A DNA stretch of 17,108 nt, from NCBI GenBank assembly GCA_947484245.1, contig CANKOT010000045.1, positions 1 to 17,108 of the forward strand. Direction: 5' to 3'. Origin of the DNA: Comamonadaceae bacterium (lineage in GTDB: Bacteria > Pseudomonadota > Gammaproteobacteria > Burkholderiales > Burkholderiaceae). Positions 1-9,671 of the stretch are shown piece after piece (the first letter of the stretch is position 1; each line of letters opens with the position of its first letter). A model generated the notes under the pieces. The model ran no database searches and was not told the origin of the DNA. It was given only the letters and a program-made list of their open reading frames with translations. The position numbers and the translations under genes are program-made.

Positions 1-248
1 ACGCGTGACACGAGAGATCGAAGGTCTTGCTTTGCTTGTAATGAATCAGTTATATGCCCAACAAACCGGAAGTAAAAACTCCGTAATGACGATTTGTTGA
101 TCTCGACGTGCGCCTGGAGGCTGTACTGAGCACGAAGAAATTGAGCTACTCCCCAACGATGTTCTCATTAGAAATGAAGTCTTACAAATCGCAAAGCCTG
201 GATTGATTTAAGCCCAAATTTTGTAGGGGATTTGAAAGCCTCTGCAAA
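1..248. other. Flank downstream of paaZ; possible tail of a plus-strand gene
   Basis: No complete gene is visible. Plus-strand frame 2 is open from the window edge to a TGA at 98-100 (about 32 codons, including the helix-like stretch REIEGLALLVMNQLYAQQTG). It could be the C-terminus of a gene entering from the left, convergent with paaZ. An open frame of this length is not significant by itself and I do not recognise a family. I found no convincing hairpin followed by a T-run that would terminate paaZ. Confidence 0.25.
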
Positions 249-2294
249 TTATTGCCTCTTAGCAACCAGAGTGAGAATGTCGTAACTGGCCACCAATTCT
301 TTGTCTTGGTTGGTCACCTCCACATCCCATGCAACCACGCCCTGCCCTTGGCCATTGGCATCTTTCTTATTGCGGTCAATTTTGCGTTTGCACGTCAGGC
401 GAACCTGAATGCTATCTCCTAAGCCCACAGGTTTCACAAAACGCAAGGTGTCTAAGCCGTAGTTGGCCAAGACAGGACCCGGTTCGGCCACCACAAACAA
501 ACCTGCGGCATCAGACAAAACCAAATAGCCATGCGCGATGCGTTTTCCAAAAGCGGATGCTTTGGCGGCTTCGTCGTCAAAGTGCATGTAAAACATATCA
601 CCCGTGAGTTCGCCAAAGGCTTTGACGTCTGCCTCCCCAATCACCTTGCTGGACGTCAGCAAAGACTCTCCAATTTGCAATTCTTCAAAGAAACGCTTGA
701 ATGGGTGCGTACCCGTTTCGATCACCTCGGCACCGCGGGCATATTCGCGCGTGATGGCCGTCAGCATGGTGGGAGATCCTTGAACGGCAGCACGTTGCAT
801 CATGTGTGTCACAGCGCGAATGCCTCCCAACTCTTCGCCGCCGCCCGCGCGGCCTGGGCCACCATGCTTGAGCGAAGGCAATGGTGAACCATGCCCCGTT
901 GATTCACCGGCAGACTCTCGGTCAAGCACATGCAGACGGCCGTGGTTGGCCGCCAAACGCGGCACCACGTGCGCGGCTATAGCAGGCGTCTTGGTGATCA
1001 ATGAGCCAACCAAACTGCCCTTACCGCGCTTGGCCAAGGCCATGGCTTCTTCCATGTTGTCATAGGGCATGAGCGTGCTGACTGGGCCAAAAGCTTCGAT
1101 ATCGTGAACACTGTCCGTGCCCATTGGGTTTTGGCACAAAAGCAAAGTGGGCTGAAAGAAAGCGCCATGGGCCACGCCCTCGCCCACCAAACTGAAATTG
1201 GCATCACCACCGAACACCAACTCGGCGCTTTGACGCAACAAGGCCACCCGCTCGGCCACGTCAGATTGCTGTGACTTGGAGGCCAAGGCGCCCATCTTCA
1301 CACCTTCAACAGAGGGATCACCCACCACCACTTTGGCCAGGCGTGCTTTGATCTTTTCGGCCACAGCATCCAAGTGTTTGCGCGGCACAATGGCGCGACG
1401 AATGGCGGTGCATTTCTGTCCGGCTTTGACGGTCATCTCACGCACCACCTCTTTGACGAACAAATCAAATTCTTCGTCATCCGGGGTCACGTCATCGGCC
1501 AAGATAGCGCAGTTCAAAGAGTCGGCTTCGGCGTTGAATGGAATGCTATTGCGAATGACATTGGCATTCACCCGCAGCTTGGCTGCAGTGTCTGCTGAGC
1601 CCGTAAATGTGAGCACGTCGGCCACATCCAAGCGGTCGAGCAAATCACCAGTGCCACCAATGATCAATTGCAATGCGCCTTTTGGCAGGATGCCAGATTG
1701 GTCGATCATCCGAACCAAGGCTTCGGTGAGGTAGCTCGTTGCAGTGGCAGGCTTGCCAATAGAAGGCATGCCAGCCAAAAACGTCGGTGCAAATTTTTCC
1801 AACAGACCCCACACTGGGAAATTGAAAGCATTGATGTGAACTGCCACACCACCTCGAGAAACCAAAATATGCGTACCAGCGAAGGTGTTTTTCTTGCCCA
1901 AAGAAGTCACGGGCCCCTCATGGATCAAATTGCCACTGGGCAACTCACCGGCGGCCATGCCGGCATATGCGAACAAGGTGCCAGTACCGCCTTCAATGTC
2001 CACCCAAGAGTCAATGCGTGTAGCACCGGTGTGCGCTGAAATGGCATACAGCTCTTCTTTGCGTTCGCCCAAGTATTTGGCCAATGCACGCAAGGCTGAG
2101 GCACGTTGTTGAAAATCCAAGGCAAGCATGCCTTGTAGGCCCACGGTGCGACCAAACTGAAGGGTTTCTTCAAAGTCAAGACTTTCCGAGTGAGTCAAGG
2201 CGACCTCTTTGCCATTGATGGCACTGTAGAGAGCTTGAGCGGGTTGCGAGCCGATCCAACGGCCTGCGACAAAACTTTGAAGAATGGATGTCAT
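249..2294 (-). CDS. paaZ: Bifunctional oxepin-CoA hydrolase / semialdehyde dehydrogenase PaaZ
   Basis: This enzyme opens the oxepin-CoA ring in the aerobic phenylacetyl-CoA pathway and then oxidises the resulting aldehyde to 3-oxo-5,6-dehydrosuberyl-CoA. At 681 residues it has the usual PaaZ length and two-domain order: an NADP-type aldehyde dehydrogenase (about 1-515) and a MaoC-like hot-dog hydratase (about 530-681). Seen in the sequence: the NFP motif near 158-160, general base Glu256 in FNAEA, nucleophile Cys295 in GQKCTAIRR, and hydratase residues Asp566 and His571 in GDMFYMH, followed by FGKRIAHG. Glu256 and Cys295 match the numbering of the E. coli enzyme. The start is the ATG at 2294; AAAGGG lies about 10 nt upstream, so the ribosome site is only fair. 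No other paa gene is visible in the window. BoxD-type dehydrogenases are excluded by the fused MaoC domain. Confidence 0.93.
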   Translation of the reverse strand: MTSILQSFVAGRWIGSQPAQALYSAINGKEVALTHSESLDFEETLQFGRTVGLQGMLALDFQQRASALRALAKYLGERKEELYAISAHTGATRIDSWVDIEGGTGTLFAYAGMAAGELPSGNLIHEGPVTSLGKKNTFAGTHILVSRGGVAVHINAFNFPVWGLLEKFAPTFLAGMPSIGKPATATSYLTEALVRMIDQSGILPKGALQLIIGGTGDLLDRLDVADVLTFTGSADTAAKLRVNANVIRNSIPFNAEADSLNCAILADDVTPDDEEFDLFVKEVVREMTVKAGQKCTAIRRAIVPRKHLDAVAEKIKARLAKVVVGDPSVEGVKMGALASKSQQSDVAERVALLRQSAELVFGGDANFSLVGEGVAHGAFFQPTLLLCQNPMGTDSVHDIEAFGPVSTLMPYDNMEEAMALAKRGKGSLVGSLITKTPAIAAHVVPRLAANHGRLHVLDRESAGESTGHGSPLPSLKHGGPGRAGGGEELGGIRAVTHMMQRAAVQGSPTMLTAITREYARGAEVIETGTHPFKRFFEELQIGESLLTSSKVIGEADVKAFGELTGDMFYMHFDDEAAKASAFGKRIAHGYLVLSDAAGLFVVAEPGPVLANYGLDTLRFVKPVGLGDSIQVRLTCKRKIDRNKKDANGQGQGVVAWDVEVTNQDKELVASYDILTLVAKRQ

Positions 2295-2385
2295 GTTGGG
2301 CTTGCCCTTTAGGAGCTGTTTTCAATCAAATATAACAAGCAGTATCGGTGTTGAATGGAATTAACCGACCGCTTGGACTGGAAAT

Positions 2386-2416
2386 ATTATGCATGTTTCA
2401 CGATTTGAATGTGAAA
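2386..2416 (-). promoter_or_regulatory. Candidate paaZ promoter with overlapping dyad
   Basis: On the minus strand, TTCACA (2415-2410) and CATAAT (2391-2386) are separated by 18 nt, each one mismatch from the sigma70 consensus. A perfect 6-bp inverted repeat, TTTCAC-N9-GTGAAA (2396-2416), covers the -35 box and most of the spacer, as expected for a repressor operator. The predicted transcript would start about 85 nt before the paaZ ATG. This AT-rich region is the only good candidate between paaZ and the neighbouring gene. Which regulator binds is unknown. Confidence 0.35.
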
Positions 2417-2551
2417 ATTTAAATATCGGGTAAACCCTTATTTTGCAATGACTTTTTTAAAGGGTGCGCTAGGTTTCCTTGCCACTTGAAGGCGCAACGG
2501 GAAGCCAAGCAACTTGGCACACAGTCTCGATGGGCCGTCCTTGCGACCTTA

Positions 2552-2572
2552 GTCAGTCTTGACCTGACTGAC
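2552..2572. repeat. Perfect 7-bp inverted repeat after the aldo/keto reductase gene
   Basis: GTCAGTC and GACTGAC arms enclose a 7-nt loop, ending 3 nt from the stop codon of the aldo/keto reductase gene. It lies where a terminator for the pmd operon would be expected. However, the minus strand beyond it reads TAAGGTCGCAA with no T-run, so a canonical intrinsic terminator is not supported. It may be an RNA 3'-end stabilising hairpin. Confidence 0.4.
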
Positions 2573-2575
2573 CCG

Positions 2576-3583
2576 CTATTCAAAAGCTTCGGTATCTACC
2601 TCGGAATTGGATTGCGCGCTGTAACGATTGCCATGGACCGTTTTTTCATTGATCAAGGCTTCAAGTTGGGTAATCACTTCTGAACTCAAACGAACTTCAG
2701 ATGCTCCTAAATCCTCCAAGAGGTGTGGCACGCTGCTAGTGCCAGGAATGGGAATGATGTGCGGCGCTTTGTGCAAAAGCCAAGCCAAAGCCAGTTGGGC
2801 AGGCGAACAGCCCGCTTCATTTGCCAATTTGACGTAGGGTGCAAAGAGCTTGAAATTGGCGGCGTAATTCTCAGGCGAAAAGCGCGGCATTGATTTTCGG
2901 ATGTCTTTGGCATCCAAGGCAGCCATGTCCAAGGGCCCACACAAGAAACCTCTAGCGACAGGGCTGAAAGCGACCAAGGTGGTACCCAGTTGTTCACAAG
3001 CCTGCAGTACCGCAATTTCTGGATTGCGCGTCCACAACGAGTACTCGGTTTGGACCGCGGTGATGGGATGCACCGCATGTGCTTTGCGCAAGGTACTGGC
3101 AGACACTTCCGACAAGCCGATACTTTGAATTTTCCCTTGGCGCACTAAATCACTGAGCGCACCCACACTGTCTTCGATGGGTACTTTTTTGTCCCAACGG
3201 TGCAAGTAATACAAATCGATCACATCGGTTTGCAAGCGCTTGAGGGCATCTTCACAAGTCTTTCTGATGGTTTCGGGCCGGCCATCAATGACTCGGACCA
3301 ATTTGCCATCGCCATTCGCATCGACACCCGCCATGCCACATTTGCTGGCCAACGTGAATTGATGACGGTGAGATTTGAGAAACTTCCCCACCAAGGTTTC
3401 GTTGGCGCCAAAGCCATAGAGCGCAGCGGTGTCGAATAAGGTGACCCCGGAGTCTAGGGCTGACAGCAAAACCCTTTCAGCTTGGGCCTCAGAGACAGGC
3501 GGGCCATAGGCATGGCTTAAATTCATACAGCCCAGTCCAATTTGGCTGACTTGGAATGGACCGAGTTTTCTGTTTTTCATCAT
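2576..3583 (-). CDS. Aldo/keto reductase
   Basis: NAD(P)H-dependent oxidoreductase of the aldo/keto reductase superfamily (TIM barrel, cytoplasmic), about 335 residues. The catalytic tetrad is complete: Asp51 and Tyr56 in DTAALYG, Lys81 in LASKCG, and His128 in YYLHRW. The C-terminal nucleotide-binding region carries IPIPGTSS. I chose the tandem ATGATG at 3583/3580 because AAGG lies 6 nt upstream. The frame is open further back to 3709, but that extension lacks family resemblance. It follows pmdC after a 132-nt gap on the same strand, so it may be the last gene of the PCA operon or have its own promoter. The family reduces many aldehydes and ketones; here an aromatic aldehyde or a semialdehyde intermediate is a reasonable guess, but nothing in the sequence fixes the substrate. 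Confidence 0.85.
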   Translation of the reverse strand: MMKNRKLGPFQVSQIGLGCMNLSHAYGPPVSEAQAERVLLSALDSGVTLFDTAALYGFGANETLVGKFLKSHRHQFTLASKCGMAGVDANGDGKLVRVIDGRPETIRKTCEDALKRLQTDVIDLYYLHRWDKKVPIEDSVGALSDLVRQGKIQSIGLSEVSASTLRKAHAVHPITAVQTEYSLWTRNPEIAVLQACEQLGTTLVAFSPVARGFLCGPLDMAALDAKDIRKSMPRFSPENYAANFKLFAPYVKLANEAGCSPAQLALAWLLHKAPHIIPIPGTSSVPHLLEDLGASEVRLSSEVITQLEALINEKTVHGNRYSAQSNSEVDTEAFE

Positions 3584-3715
3584 GCTACCTTGTTTGAATG
3601 TTGAGCCCAAGCAGGCAAAGGTGCTGAACGGTGCAACACATCCTGATGCTACCAAGTTGCGCTGATGCGTGCACGTTATGCGACTTTTTCCAGGGTCAAT
3701 TGTTGGCAATCGTCA

Positions 3716-4675
3716 TCAATGAGTTTGGAGTTGCAGCTCTAAGTTGTGCAGCACTTGGTAGCAAGGCAACACCTGCGCCACACTAGAGTTTGGCTCGCGG
3801 CCCTCTCTGATGGCGGCAAAGAATTCTCGGTCTTGCAACTCAATGCCATTCATCGACACAGCCACTTTGGACACGTCTATTTGCTCTTCCTTGCCGGTGT
3901 ACAAGTCGTCGTATCGAGCCAAATACGTTCCTGTATCGCCGATATAGCGGAAATAAGTACCAAGGGGGCCATCGTTGTTGAACGACAAGCTCAAGGTACA
4001 AATAGCGCCATTGGCCGCTTGCAATTGAATGCTCATGTCCATGGCAATGCCCAAGGTGGGATGGATGGGGCCTTGAACCGCGTTGGCTTTCACAATGGGA
4101 CTGCCTGCTTGATATGCAAACAAATCAACCGTGTGAGCCGCATGGTGCCAAAGCAGGTGGTCTGTCCAACTGCGTGCTTGGCCTAATGCGTTCATGTTGG
4201 TGCGGCGAAAAAAATAAGTTTGCACATCCATTTGCTGGATGTTGAATTCGCCTGCCTTGATTTTTTGGTTCACCCACTGGTGGCTGGGGTTGAACCGTCG
4301 TGTATGACCGCACATGGCCACTTTGCCAGACGCCCTGGCCAAGTGATCTACTTCTTCTGCGTCTTTCCAGCTGTCTGCCAATGGAATTTCAACCTGCACA
4401 TGCTTGCCTGCTTTCAAGCAAGCAATGGACTGTGAGGCATGCATTTGCGTTGGGGTGCACAAAATCACCGCATCGACTTCGGGCAGTGCCAGACTGGCAG
4501 CCAAGTCTGTAGTGACATGACCGATGCCATATTTGCTTGCAACTTCCTTGGTTTTTTCAAGTTCACGACCGATCAAGGAGATCACTTCAACGCCATCGAT
4601 GTTCTTGATGCCATCCAGGTGCTTGATACCAAATGCGCCAGCACCTGCCAATGCAACTTTGATTGTTTGAGACAT
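3716..4675 (-). CDS. pmdC: 4-carboxy-2-hydroxymuconate-6-semialdehyde dehydrogenase (PmdC/LigC)
   Basis: This cytoplasmic enzyme oxidises the hemiacetal form of the ring-cleavage product of PCA 4,5-dioxygenase to 2-pyrone-4,6-dicarboxylate, reducing NADP+. It is a Gfo/Idh/MocA-type protein of 319 residues, the size expected of PmdC/LigC. The Rossmann motif GAGAFG is at residues 10-15, EIPLADS stands where the EKP motif usually lies, and a WHHAAHTVD segment follows. The start is the ATG at 4675, with AGGA about 10 nt upstream. The frame runs back to 4822, but those extra 49 codons overlap pmdB and precede the natural N-terminus. It begins 23 nt after pmdB in the same operon. Gfo/Idh proteins have varied substrates; the assignment rests on homology to LigC plus its place directly after pmdAB. 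Confidence 0.9.
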   Translation of the reverse strand: MSQTIKVALAGAGAFGIKHLDGIKNIDGVEVISLIGRELEKTKEVASKYGIGHVTTDLAASLALPEVDAVILCTPTQMHASQSIACLKAGKHVQVEIPLADSWKDAEEVDHLARASGKVAMCGHTRRFNPSHQWVNQKIKAGEFNIQQMDVQTYFFRRTNMNALGQARSWTDHLLWHHAAHTVDLFAYQAGSPIVKANAVQGPIHPTLGIAMDMSIQLQAANGAICTLSLSFNNDGPLGTYFRYIGDTGTYLARYDDLYTGKEEQIDVSKVAVSMNGIELQDREFFAAIREGREPNSSVAQVLPCYQVLHNLELQLQTH

Positions 4676-4698
4676 TTGATTATTTCCTAAGTGCAAAT

Positions 4699-6004
<1,306 letters not shown>

Positions 6005-6005
<1 letters not shown>

Positions 6006-6922
6006 TAGATGGACTCCTCTGGCCAGTAAAGGCGCATGGGGTTGTTGACCAACAACTTTTGTTGCAACTCAGGCGTGGTGGCAATGTGCGGAATAAAGTC
6101 CACCAAGAGGCCGTCATCGGGCATGTGCTTTTTCAAGTTAGGGTGCGGCCAGTCTGTTCCCCATAGCACGCGATCTGGAAACTCTTCAACGATGGCCCTG
6201 GCAAAGGGCACGACATCTTGGTAAGCGCTTTGCTCGCCGTTCAAAGCGGCAGGGCCCGCGACTGACAAGCGCTCAGGGCAAGTCACTTTGCACCAGACGT
6301 TGCTGTGTTCGCGCATGAACTTTAAAAACAATTGAAATTGAGGCCCATCGACAGGCAACTTCACATCCGGTGTTCCCATGTGGTCGACCACCACCACGGT
6401 GGGTAGGCCCGTGAAGAAGTCCCACAGCTCAGGCAGATCGATGGCTTCGAAATAAATGACCACATGCCAGCCTAACTTGGCAATGCGGCCTGCAATTTCC
6501 ATGAGTTCGTCTTTGGGCGTGTAATCAACCAAGCGCTTGATAAAGTTAAAGCGCACACCTCGAACACCAGCCGCATGCATGGTCTGCAATTCTTCATCCG
6601 AGACACTGCGTTTAACCGTTGCCACACCCCGAGCTTTGCCATTTGAGTGGCGCAGTGCATCCACTGTGGCGCTGTTGTCATGACCATGGCATGTGGCCCC
6701 CACCACCACATTGCGTGAAAAGCCCAAGTGATCACGCAGTGCATAGAGTTGCTGCTTGGAGGCATCGCAGGGTGTGTACTTGCGCTCAGGCGCGTAAGGA
6801 AACTCTGCACCAGGGCCGAACACATGGCAGTGTGCATCCACTGCACCTGCAGGCAATTTGAACTTGGGTTTGCTAGGGCCGCTGTACCAATCGAGCCAGC
6901 CAGGGGTCTTTTGAAATTCCAT
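6005..6922 (-). CDS. pmdD: 2-pyrone-4,6-dicarboxylate hydrolase (PmdD/LigI)
   Basis: Amidohydrolase-superfamily enzyme that hydrolyses 2-pyrone-4,6-dicarboxylate to 4-oxalomesaconate. From the ATG at 6922 the product is 305 residues. His31 and His33 form the HxH motif in VDAHCHVFG, His181 follows in VVDHMG, and Asp257 lies in LWGTDWPHPN, the strand-8 aspartate that activates water. Arg124 and Arg130 in VRFNFIKR are placed to bind the two substrate carboxylates, as in LigI. In LigI these positions act without a metal. A GTG at 6934 could also start translation, but the GAG-rich ribosome site suits the ATG. It sits between the binding-protein gene (32 nt upstream) and pmdA, with which it overlaps by one base. 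I am confident of the reaction because LigI residues and context agree. Confidence 0.92.
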
Positions 6923-6954
6923 TGAAGTTCTCACTCAAGTTATTTTATTTTGAA

Positions 6955-7809
6955 TCAATCTTTGGCAGTGCCGCGCAAACCAGAACGCACAATGACCTTG
7001 CCGAGCAAACCACTTTGGCTCACGTTGTTTGCAAAGCTTTGAACAAACTCTCGACCCGCATCACGTCCTTTGGGAATGGCGATGGCCAAGTTTTCCAAGC
7101 CCCAACGACCTGGAAGAACTTGACTGCCAGGCAAGGTATCTGACATCTCAAACAAGATGCCTTTGTTGGTTGCAAAGGCATCGATTTGTTTTGTGGCAAG
7201 CATGTTCTTGGCCTTGGCCAATGAGTCAGCGGGAACCACTTTGGCTTGTTTGTACATCTGAGTGAGCACGCCTTGAGAAGAGCTACCTTGACTCACGCCA
7301 ACGCGCAGACCCGCCTTGTCAATGTCTGTGACAGACTGAAGCTTGCTATCGGCTACCACCAGATAACCCAACTCCAAACGAACCAGTGGCACCGTGAAAT
7401 CCATGTCTTTGGCTCGAATGGCAGTGGCATTGGTAAAAGTAAAGTCAATCTTGCCCTCTTTCAGCGAATCCAAAACCTGCGCGAGACGATCAAATTCGAC
7501 AATTTGGACAGGTACATTCAAGCGCTTTGCCAACTCTTTGCCCAAATCAAGCGCAATGCCGACACTCTCACCGGATTTTGGGTCTTTGACCCAAGATGTA
7601 GGGCTACCAAGATAGACACCGACACGCAAAACACCCGATGGTGCCAAAGCTTGCCTGACCTCGGCATTGGCACTAACCGTGGTTGAGTCCTGCGCTGGCT
7701 TGCCCGCAATCAATGCGCCAAAGTCACTCGCACACCCCACCAGAGAAAGACTTAGCAGGCCGAGCATCAACCATCGTGAAATGGGTGCAAATATGTGGTT
7801 GGTTGTCAT
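6955..7809 (-). CDS. Solute-binding lipoprotein, ABC amino-acid-type (SBP family 3)
   Basis: A 284-residue extracytoplasmic solute-binding protein. A short basic N-terminus and hydrophobic segment (about 12-25) lead to a lipobox, LVGC, with Cys26 as the lipidation site, so the protein should be anchored in the periplasm. The mature part has the family-3 pattern: VLRVGVYLGSPTSW, a GIALDLGKELAKRL segment, IDFTFTNATAI and GLRVGVSQGSSS. The start ATG at 7809 has AGGA 7 nt upstream. It lies between pmdF (46 nt upstream) and pmdD (32 nt downstream), inside the PCA pathway genes, with no permease or ATPase gene in the window. Family 3 usually binds amino acids, but the setting suggests an aromatic acid or pathway tricarboxylate. 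It could serve a distant ABC transporter or act as a ligand sensor. Confidence 0.82.
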   Translation of the reverse strand: MTTNHIFAPISRWLMLGLLSLSLVGCASDFGALIAGKPAQDSTTVSANAEVRQALAPSGVLRVGVYLGSPTSWVKDPKSGESVGIALDLGKELAKRLNVPVQIVEFDRLAQVLDSLKEGKIDFTFTNATAIRAKDMDFTVPLVRLELGYLVVADSKLQSVTDIDKAGLRVGVSQGSSSQGVLTQMYKQAKVVPADSLAKAKNMLATKQIDAFATNKGILFEMSDTLPGSQVLPGRWGLENLAIAIPKGRDAGREFVQSFANNVSQSGLLGKVIVRSGLRGTAKD

Positions 7810-7855
7810 GGGAAGATCCTATAAAGCTGACTTGAATAAATTTGGCAACACTATT

Positions 7856-8539
7856 TCAATCGATGTACTTCAAGCCTGCTTTGGCCAAAGGTTCACGCAT
7901 GTTGTACATATCGAGACCCAAAACACCTGCTGCCAATTTGGCGCGCTTTTCGCCTTCATTGGCTTCTCGTGCTTCTGCCGCATCGGCAACCTTCTGTGCC
8001 CAAGATGCAGGAACCACCACCACTCCATCGTCGTCGGCCACGATGGCATCACCAGGGTTGACATTGACACCCGCACAAACCACAGAAATATTGACTGAAC
8101 CTAGGGTTGATTTGATGGTGCCTTTGGCACTGATACCCTTGCTCCAAACTGGAAATCCCATGCCAGTGAGCTCACGCACATCGCGAACGCCTGCGTCGAT
8201 CACCAAGGCTTTGGCCCCACGCGCCATGAAAGAAGTTGCCAACAAATCGCCAAAAAAGCCATCGCAATTGTCGGCACTGAGAGCAGCCACCACGATATCG
8301 CCAGGTTGAATTTGCTCGGCCACAACGTGCAACATCCAATTGTCGCCAGGGTGCAAAAGCACCGTCACGGCCGTTCCAGAGACAGGTGCGCCGCTGTAGA
8401 TGGGGCGCATGTACTTTTGCATCAGGCCCACACGCCCCATGGCTTCATGCACTGTGGCCGTGCCAAAGCGGCCGAGTTTATCAACCGCCGTTTTGTCTGC
8501 GCGAGTGATGTTGCGTTTCACAATTCCGAGTTCTGTCAT
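7856..8539 (-). CDS. pmdF: 4-carboxy-4-hydroxy-2-oxoadipate aldolase (PmdF/LigK)
   Basis: Last enzyme of the PCA 4,5-cleavage route. It splits 4-carboxy-4-hydroxy-2-oxoadipate into pyruvate and oxaloacetate, and family members also decarboxylate oxaloacetate. It has the RraA-like fold of class II pyruvate aldolases that need a divalent metal. The product is 227 residues from the ATG at 8539, the family's usual length. The signature is present: the [12 protein letters not shown] substrate-binding loop (about 97-108) and Arg119-Asp120 in [10 protein letters not shown], the arginine binding substrate and the aspartate placing the metal. A TTG two codons upstream (8545) is possible, but GGA about 10 nt before the ATG supports the shorter form. 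It follows pmdE by 52 nt. A plain RraA ribonuclease regulator is unlikely given length and context. Confidence 0.92.
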   Translation of the reverse strand: MTELGIVKRNITRADKTAVDKLGRFGTATVHEAMGRVGLMQKYMRPIYSGAPVSGTAVTVLLHPGDNWMLHVVAEQIQPGDIVVAALSADNCDGFFGDLLATSFMARGAKALVIDAGVRDVRELTGMGFPVWSKGISAKGTIKSTLGSVNISVVCAGVNVNPGDAIVADDDGVVVVPASWAQKVADAAEAREANEGEKRAKLAAGVLGLDMYNMREPLAKAGLKYID

Positions 8540-8591
8540 GTTCAATCCAATTTCTAAATAGTGAGAGAAATGTCTTTGGCTGCTGAGGCGC

Positions 8592-9638
8592 TCAAAGTCC
8601 CTTGGCCTTCAAATGCGCATCCAGTCTTGGAAATACGTGGCGAGTGTTGCCTTCGTAAATTTTGTAACGCTGCTCTGCGTTCAAGGTGTTTGAAGATTCA
8701 ATGTAGCGCTTGGTGTCGTCATAGTAGTGTCCTGTTTCTGGGTCAATGCCGCGCACAGCACCAATCATTTCAGATGCAAACAAAATATTGTCGACTGGAA
8801 TGACCTTGGTCAACAGGTCGATGCCAGGCTGGTGATAGACACACGTGTCAAAGAAAATATTGTTCAACAAATGCTCTTGCAACAACGGCTTTTTCAATTC
8901 TTGCGCCAAACCTCGAAAGCGGCCCCAGTGGTATGGCACAGCACCGCCGCCGTGAGGAATGAGAAATTTCAGTGTGGGAAATTCTTTGAACAAGTCAGAC
9001 GTCAAGCACTGCATAAACGCGGTGGTGTCTGCATTCAAGTAGTGAGCGCCAGTGGTGTGAAAACAGCTGTTGCAACTGGTACTCACATGGATCATGGCCG
9101 GAATGTTGTATTCCACCATTTTTTCGTAAATGGGGTACCAGTGTTTGTCGCTCAAAGGCGGTGACGTCCAATGACCGCCTGAAGGATCTGGGTTGAGATT
9201 GATACCCACATTGCCATAGTCTTTCACACAGCGCTCAAGCTCGGGAATACAAGTGGCTGGATCGACACCAGGTGATTGCGGCAACATGGCGACGGGTACA
9301 AAATTGTCTGGGAACAATTGGTTCACTCGGTAGCAAAGTTCATTGCAAATGGCGGCCCAGGTAGAGGAGACGTTGAAGTCACCAATGTGGTGCGCCATGA
9401 AGCTTGCACGCGGACTGAACAAGGTCAAATCAGATCCGCGCTCTTTCATCAAGCGCAATTGATTGGTCTCAATTGATTCTCGCAATTCATCGTCACTGAT
9501 CTTGAGGTCTGCCACTTTGGGGCCGCGCTCGGGTGTATTCAGATTGGCAATCTGCGCATTGCGCCAGTTTTCCAACGCTTTAGGGGCCGTGGTGAAGTGA
9601 CCGTGACAATCAATGATCAAAGGTTTGGTGTGACTCAT
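8592..9638 (-). CDS. pmdE: 4-oxalomesaconate hydratase (PmdE/LigJ)
   Basis: Adds water to the oxalomesaconate-derived intermediate to give 4-carboxy-4-hydroxy-2-oxoadipate, the substrate of the aldolase encoded next. It belongs to the amidohydrolase superfamily and, like LigJ, is a Zn-dependent hydratase rather than a hydrolase. The 348-residue product shows His12 and His14 in DCHGHF, His184 in AMIHVS, His229 in [14 protein letters not shown], and Glu290 in [10 protein letters not shown]. That glutamate replaces the usual amidohydrolase aspartate and is the expected general base. The ATG at 9638 is preceded by GGGAAG; an in-frame TTG at 9650 is a weaker start. It lies 33 nt after pmdU. ACMSD-type decarboxylases are close relatives, but the [11 protein letters not shown] segment and the neighbours favour the hydratase. 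Confidence 0.9.
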   Translation of the reverse strand: MSHTKPLIIDCHGHFTTAPKALENWRNAQIANLNTPERGPKVADLKISDDELRESIETNQLRLMKERGSDLTLFSPRASFMAHHIGDFNVSSTWAAICNELCYRVNQLFPDNFVPVAMLPQSPGVDPATCIPELERCVKDYGNVGINLNPDPSGGHWTSPPLSDKHWYPIYEKMVEYNIPAMIHVSTSCNSCFHTTGAHYLNADTTAFMQCLTSDLFKEFPTLKFLIPHGGGAVPYHWGRFRGLAQELKKPLLQEHLLNNIFFDTCVYHQPGIDLLTKVIPVDNILFASEMIGAVRGIDPETGHYYDDTKRYIESSNTLNAEQRYKIYEGNTRHVFPRLDAHLKAKGL

Positions 9639-9671
9639 GAAGCTTCCCAATTGAAGAATGAATTGACAAAT

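Noticed and set aside
1276..1734. Plus-strand open frame of 152 codons opposite paaZ
   Set aside because: It lies opposite the conserved aldehyde dehydrogenase core and shows serine and alanine-rich shadow composition with no recognisable domain.
2552..2572. Inverted repeat as an intrinsic terminator of the pmd operon
   Set aside because: The stem is good, but no T-run follows on the minus strand, so I list it only as a repeat.
2486..2683. Short plus-strand open frame near the end of the aldo/keto reductase gene
   Set aside because: It overlaps the conserved 3' end of the reductase gene and has no clear ribosome site or family resemblance.
3584..3709. 42-codon N-terminal extension of the aldo/keto reductase
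   Set aside because: The family N-terminus and an AAGG site both point to the ATG at 3583; the extension has no resemblance to the family.
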